From CAYURP01 sp964447175 (GTDB lineage Bacteria > Zixibacteria > MSB-5A5 > SM23-73-2), in contig CAYURP010000029.1 in assembly GCA_964447175.1 (NCBI GenBank), positions 1 through 34,473 of the forward strand: a stretch of DNA of 34,473 bases, written 5' to 3'. Of the stretch, positions 31,337 through 34,473 are shown piece by piece. The notes under the pieces were generated by a model. The model had not been told where the DNA came from. It saw only the letters and a list, made by a program, of their open reading frames with translations, and made no database searches. The position numbers and the translations under genes are program-made. The first letter of the stretch is position 1. Every line of letters begins with the position of its first letter.

Positions 31337-34300
31337 CTACTTCAGTGGAGAATACAGAACCTCAGGTTTCATTGTCTCCTTCTCTATTTTAACTTTATCT
31401 GAAGGTCTTCTGATCGGTGAGAGATTGACTGTAGATTCAGCTGATTTCTCTGACGGTTCCATTCTGGGTAACGGTCTGGCAAACGGTGAAGGTGGAATCG
31501 GTGGAGGACCACTTTTAAATAGGTAGTTTATTAGATAAACTGCATCTGCAATTGTGACATCTCCATCACCGTTCGCATCCGCAGCTATCATATTGGGAGG
31601 TTCAGGTCCACCCCTAAAAAGGTAGTTAACCAGATACACCACATCTTCAATAGTGACCTTACCATCACCATTGACATCCCCGTGAACATATCCCACCTGA
31701 TTACTGAAATCCACTAAACCTAAATCAGCTTGATCAACTTTGTGATAGATCTCATCCTCAATTTCTTCAATCACAGTCGTGCCCCAGTAGTTGTATTGAG
31801 CGTTGATATCATCATTGCAGTATTCCATAAGTAGTTCGTAATTGCTGTTATCAAAAATCGAATCCGCATCACTTGAATTTCCGCTTACTACTATATCCAC
31901 AATCTTGCTCCGATTCGTATCTGGTTCGTTGAACACCATACCCCAGAAATTGTTGGTAATGGTGTTCTTCCTGAGAGTGGCGGTAATATCCCCCATTCCC
32001 CAGGGGCTAATATCCGTGGTGGCATATAAACCACTACTTCCTAAAACCCTTGGCCCTTCTATTCTATTATGGACTACATCATTTAGTCCATCCCCTCCAC
32101 CATATAACGCTATGCCAGTGGTGCAAGCAGTTATATTATTATCGGACATCATGACCAAGTTGTCTATGCTCACCGTTTGCATGCCATTGCCTGAATTTAC
32201 AACGGTATTGCCGGATACGGTAGTCGCTTGGTCGTTGCTGTTGACCGCAAAACCGATCTCACATCCAGATGCATAATTGGAATCCAGGCTGCCATCCGAA
32301 TACCAGTGGAACATTGCACCAGTAGCTGAATTGGTGATGGTGTTATGCATAATAGTCCCAGATGCACCCCAGAACATTATACCTAAGGACTGATCTGAGG
32401 CTCCGCTCACATTGTCCACTGTGTTGTGATTGAAGTCTATCCCGGTGAGATCGTTGGCTGTATTGGCAGAAGCATAGATACCCCGGAGATAAATATTCTT
32501 AACGGTACAGTTCTGAACAGTAAGGTTGTTCCAATTTCCAGAAGTGTAGTTGGTTATTATACCATTACGGGCATCTATGGTTCCAGGAGGAGTCAGGGTG
32601 GGACTATCTCCATCAAAAGTGAATCCGTCAATCAGAACATCGGTAGCTTGGACCACCACCATCTGAGAGCCTCTGAAGCTGGGACCCAGCTCTGGGTCAG
32701 GAATCCCTATATCAGAGCTATCTGTATAGACCAAGACTGAGTCCTGCCCGGCTCCCATCAGGGCCAATGTCTTATCGATCACAATATTCTCAACATAAGT
32801 GCCTGGTCTCGCTCGGACCGTATCCGGATTAGCAGCGACGTCAATTCCTTCCTGGATGGTCGAATTATTAGAGGTGTTGACGTACCAGGTCCAGGGAGCC
32901 GTATGCGGATCACCCACGTAGTTTTCACCCCACCAGGGAGAGTAATCCACGCTGTCGCTGGCCTCGTCGCCCGTGGCGCTCGGATTAGTCGTCGCGTTGA
33001 GTGGACCGGTGGCGTTTCCCCACCAGTTCTCACGCGCATCCTGAAGTGAAGCTGCGTTAGTCCAGAAGCCCATGTCGTTACTGGAGATGTTGTTGGATGC
33101 GGCTGTAAGATCAACAATACTGCCACTCTCGTAAGCCACAATTGCAATCTCCCAATCCTGTATGGAGCTTTGGGTAACTAAGACTGTGACGTTGTCACCC
33201 AGTGACCAGGCAGCAATGCCGTAACTATTAGGTTCATGAGCACCGGTAAGGTCCAGGTTGCTAAGTGTGACCGTCGTAGGAGCACCTTTCTGTTCAGGTT
33301 CACTCTGGAGTTCTTCCTGTAATGGGGATACTGAGACAAAAGAGAGATCGCACTCGCCCATCTTAGTATATCCATAGTCTCGTATACTAATACCTTCTTC
33401 ATTATTGACTCCAGACGTAGCAACCACGGCTCCGTCAACCGAACCATTCGTCCCCTGGAACACGATATTGGCCTGAGAGTTGGATATGGAGCAGGCACCG
33501 TCTACGTCGACCGTTGTCCCCAAATAGAAGAGCATTGCACTGGCTATCCAGCCCTCACCAGTGTAGGCGATACCGGAGACTGAGCAATCCGTGACCGTGC
33601 CTCCAGCTCCCCAGGAGATTTGAATGCCATTCTGTGCCGTAACGTCAGTTGGTCCGTGACCGCTTACCGTGCATCCGGAGACATTTGCAGTCAAACCATC
33701 CCCCGACAAAGCCATACCAGTTTTCTGGAAATCGTCAACATCAGTTCCAGTGACGTTTATGGTGTAGGGACCGCCTGTATTGTTGTAGGAGTAAATACCA
33801 ATTCCATGTTGAGCGCCGCTAAAAGGATCGTCTCGAACTCCGGTAATGTAACAATCGATAACTAAACCGCCTGCATTCCAGAAAGCTATTCCACAGAAGC
33901 GGGAGTTGCCGTTGCCTCTTGCCGCACCATCAACCTGGCAATCCTGAATAGTAACATCCGTCGCGTCGTGGATGACAACTACTGGATAATTGTTGTTGGT
34001 GCCGGTAACAAAATAATAAGTCAAGGACACTGGCGATTTGATGATGGTGCTGGCAGAGGGTCCGGATCGAGAGCCTGCTCCGAGAAAGGCCAAAGCTTTG
34101 TCAATCACAACCTGTTCCTCATAAGTTCCGGCTGCCACGTTCACCGTACCACCACTGGCTACTGCATCTACTCCATCCTGAATCTTGTCAAAAGCATCAT
34201 AGCACCAGTAATGACCATCATTTGCTCCCATCGGAGTGTAGTTGTCATCAACCCACACTATATTGGGAGCGGTCGGATGGGTAGTGAAATCGCATTTAGT

Positions 34301-34473
34301 GAAGGTTGGATCGCACCAGGGTTCGTAATCAACGTTATCACTCACCTCATCTCCTGGCCCATCTGGGTTTGTAGTGGGATGATATGGCCCACAGTATGCA
34401 CCCCACCAATTGCCGGTGGCATTGACAATTTCTCCTGCTTCGTTTGAAACACCGTAGTTGGAATTCCCCATAA
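31337..34473 (-). CDS. secreted parallel beta-helix protein with C-terminal dockerin-like repeats, 5' partial
   Basis: The frame is open through the right end of the window, so the N terminus is missing and at least 1045 residues are seen. Most is right-handed beta-helix of the NosD/pectin-lyase type, with many I-x-x-x-G-N-x-V/I rungs. Two similar modules are visible, each with NWWG...GP...TNP...GDE(V/A)SD.VDYxPW, a tryptophan-rich link, an IQ(D/E)G(V/I)D block, and a PGTY/AGTY...IDK.LA..GAG block; they lie about 1390 bp apart. A third NYWG lies at about 31790. Near the end two dockerin type I-like repeats follow (GDVNGDGKVTIEDVVYLVN and DANGDGDVTIADAVYLIN), each with D/N calcium-binding loop, then a Pro-rich, Lys-rich tail. 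It is likely exported and may bind or cleave polysaccharide or form a surface repeat protein. No cohesin is present. Confidence 0.85.
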   Translation of the reverse strand, partial: MGNSNYGVSNEAGEIVNATGNWWGAYCGPYHPTTNPDGPGDEVSDNVDYEPWCDPTFTKCDFTTHPTAPNIVWVDDNYTPMGANDGHYWCYDAFDKIQDGVDAVASGGTVNVAAGTYEEQVVIDKALAFLGAGSRSGPSASTIIKSPVSLTYYFVTGTNNNYPVVVIHDATDVTIQDCQVDGAARGNGNSRFCGIAFWNAGGLVIDCYITGVRDDPFSGAQHGIGIYSYNNTGGPYTINVTGTDVDDFQKTGMALSGDGLTANVSGCTVSGHGPTDVTAQNGIQISWGAGGTVTDCSVSGIAYTGEGWIASAMLFYLGTTVDVDGACSISNSQANIVFQGTNGSVDGAVVATSGVNNEEGISIRDYGYTKMGECDLSFVSVSPLQEELQSEPEQKGAPTTVTLSNLDLTGAHEPNSYGIAAWSLGDNVTVLVTQSSIQDWEIAIVAYESGSIVDLTAASNNISSNDMGFWTNAASLQDARENWWGNATGPLNATTNPSATGDEASDSVDYSPWWGENYVGDPHTAPWTWYVNTSNNSTIQEGIDVAANPDTVRARPGTYVENIVIDKTLALMGAGQDSVLVYTDSSDIGIPDPELGPSFRGSQMVVVQATDVLIDGFTFDGDSPTLTPPGTIDARNGIITNYTSGNWNNLTVQNCTVKNIYLRGIYASANTANDLTGIDFNHNTVDNVSGASDQSLGIMFWGASGTIMHNTITNSATGAMFHWYSDGSLDSNYASGCEIGFAVNSNDQATTVSGNTVVNSGNGMQTVSIDNLVMMSDNNITACTTGIALYGGGDGLNDVVHNRIEGPRVLGSSGLYATTDISPWGMGDITATLRKNTITNNFWGMVFNEPDTNRSKIVDIVVSGNSSDADSIFDNSNYELLMEYCNDDINAQYNYWGTTVIEEIEDEIYHKVDQADLGLVDFSNQVGYVHGDVNGDGKVTIEDVVYLVNYLFRGGPEPPNMIAADANGDGDVTIADAVYLINYLFKSGPPPIPPSPFARPLPRMEPSEKSAESTVNLSPIRRPSDKVKIEKETMKPEVLYSPLK

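Noticed and set aside
33968..34447. Plus-strand 159-aa reading frame inside the beta-helix gene
   Set aside because: It is a shadow of the long minus-strand frame with recognisable beta-helix and repeat content; it has no independent support.

Overview
The window looks like chromosomal DNA of an uncultivated, diderm (outer-membrane) bacterium. LpxL-type acyltransferase, heptosyltransferase, AsmA and lipoprotein genes show an LPS-type envelope. A secreted beta-helix protein ends in two dockerin-like repeats of the GDVNGDG...DVVYLVNYLF type, a form I associate with candidate phyla around the FCB group (Zixibacteria and relatives). That placement is an inference from style, not a phylogeny. One 100-base run of N marks a scaffold gap, so this is probably a draft or metagenome assembly.

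Layout. All genes from 1 to about 15.24 kb read on the plus strand and all genes from 15.34 kb to the end read on the minus strand. They converge at a hairpin-rich junction. The plus half holds the 3' end of mnmA, two unrecognised genes, an aminotransferase broken by the N gap, an orphan PD-(D/E)XK-like nuclease with a zinc finger, and a tight envelope cluster (AsmA, membrane metallopeptidase, LpxL-like acyltransferase, glycosyltransferase 9). These are followed by a PfkB-type kinase, a fused double-ATPase EcfA, and a pyrR-pyrB-pyrC operon. The pyr operon has a readable promoter, PyrR-binding RNA hairpin and attenuator terminator; its regulation is the best-resolved circuit in the window. The fused EcfA has a strong promoter whose predicted start abuts the ATG, so its mRNA is probably leaderless.

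The minus half, read from high to low coordinates, begins with the large beta-helix/dockerin protein (5' end off the window). Next come uvrB with a lipoprotein gene, a second lipoprotein, and a ferredoxin-LapA-archease-RtcB cluster in which archease and RtcB form the known RNA-ligase pair. Then follows a 22.6-25.3 kb accessory patch of small orphan genes (80-aa protein, zinc-ribbon protein, 164-aa protein, tandem-SH3 protein) and a DUF4185 secreted protein. The strand ends with an MFS exporter, an amidohydrolase, a sugar-isomerase-like TIM barrel and a predicted outer-membrane protein.

The 15.2-25.3 kb part carries at least four families of short dispersed repeats: MITE-like elements with TGTCATTCTGA ends, a GCTTCGG/CCGAAGC hairpin family, an AGCACCAACCAAT family and a GGGCGGAG hairpin. 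No tRNA, rRNA, CRISPR array, transposase or integrase was seen.
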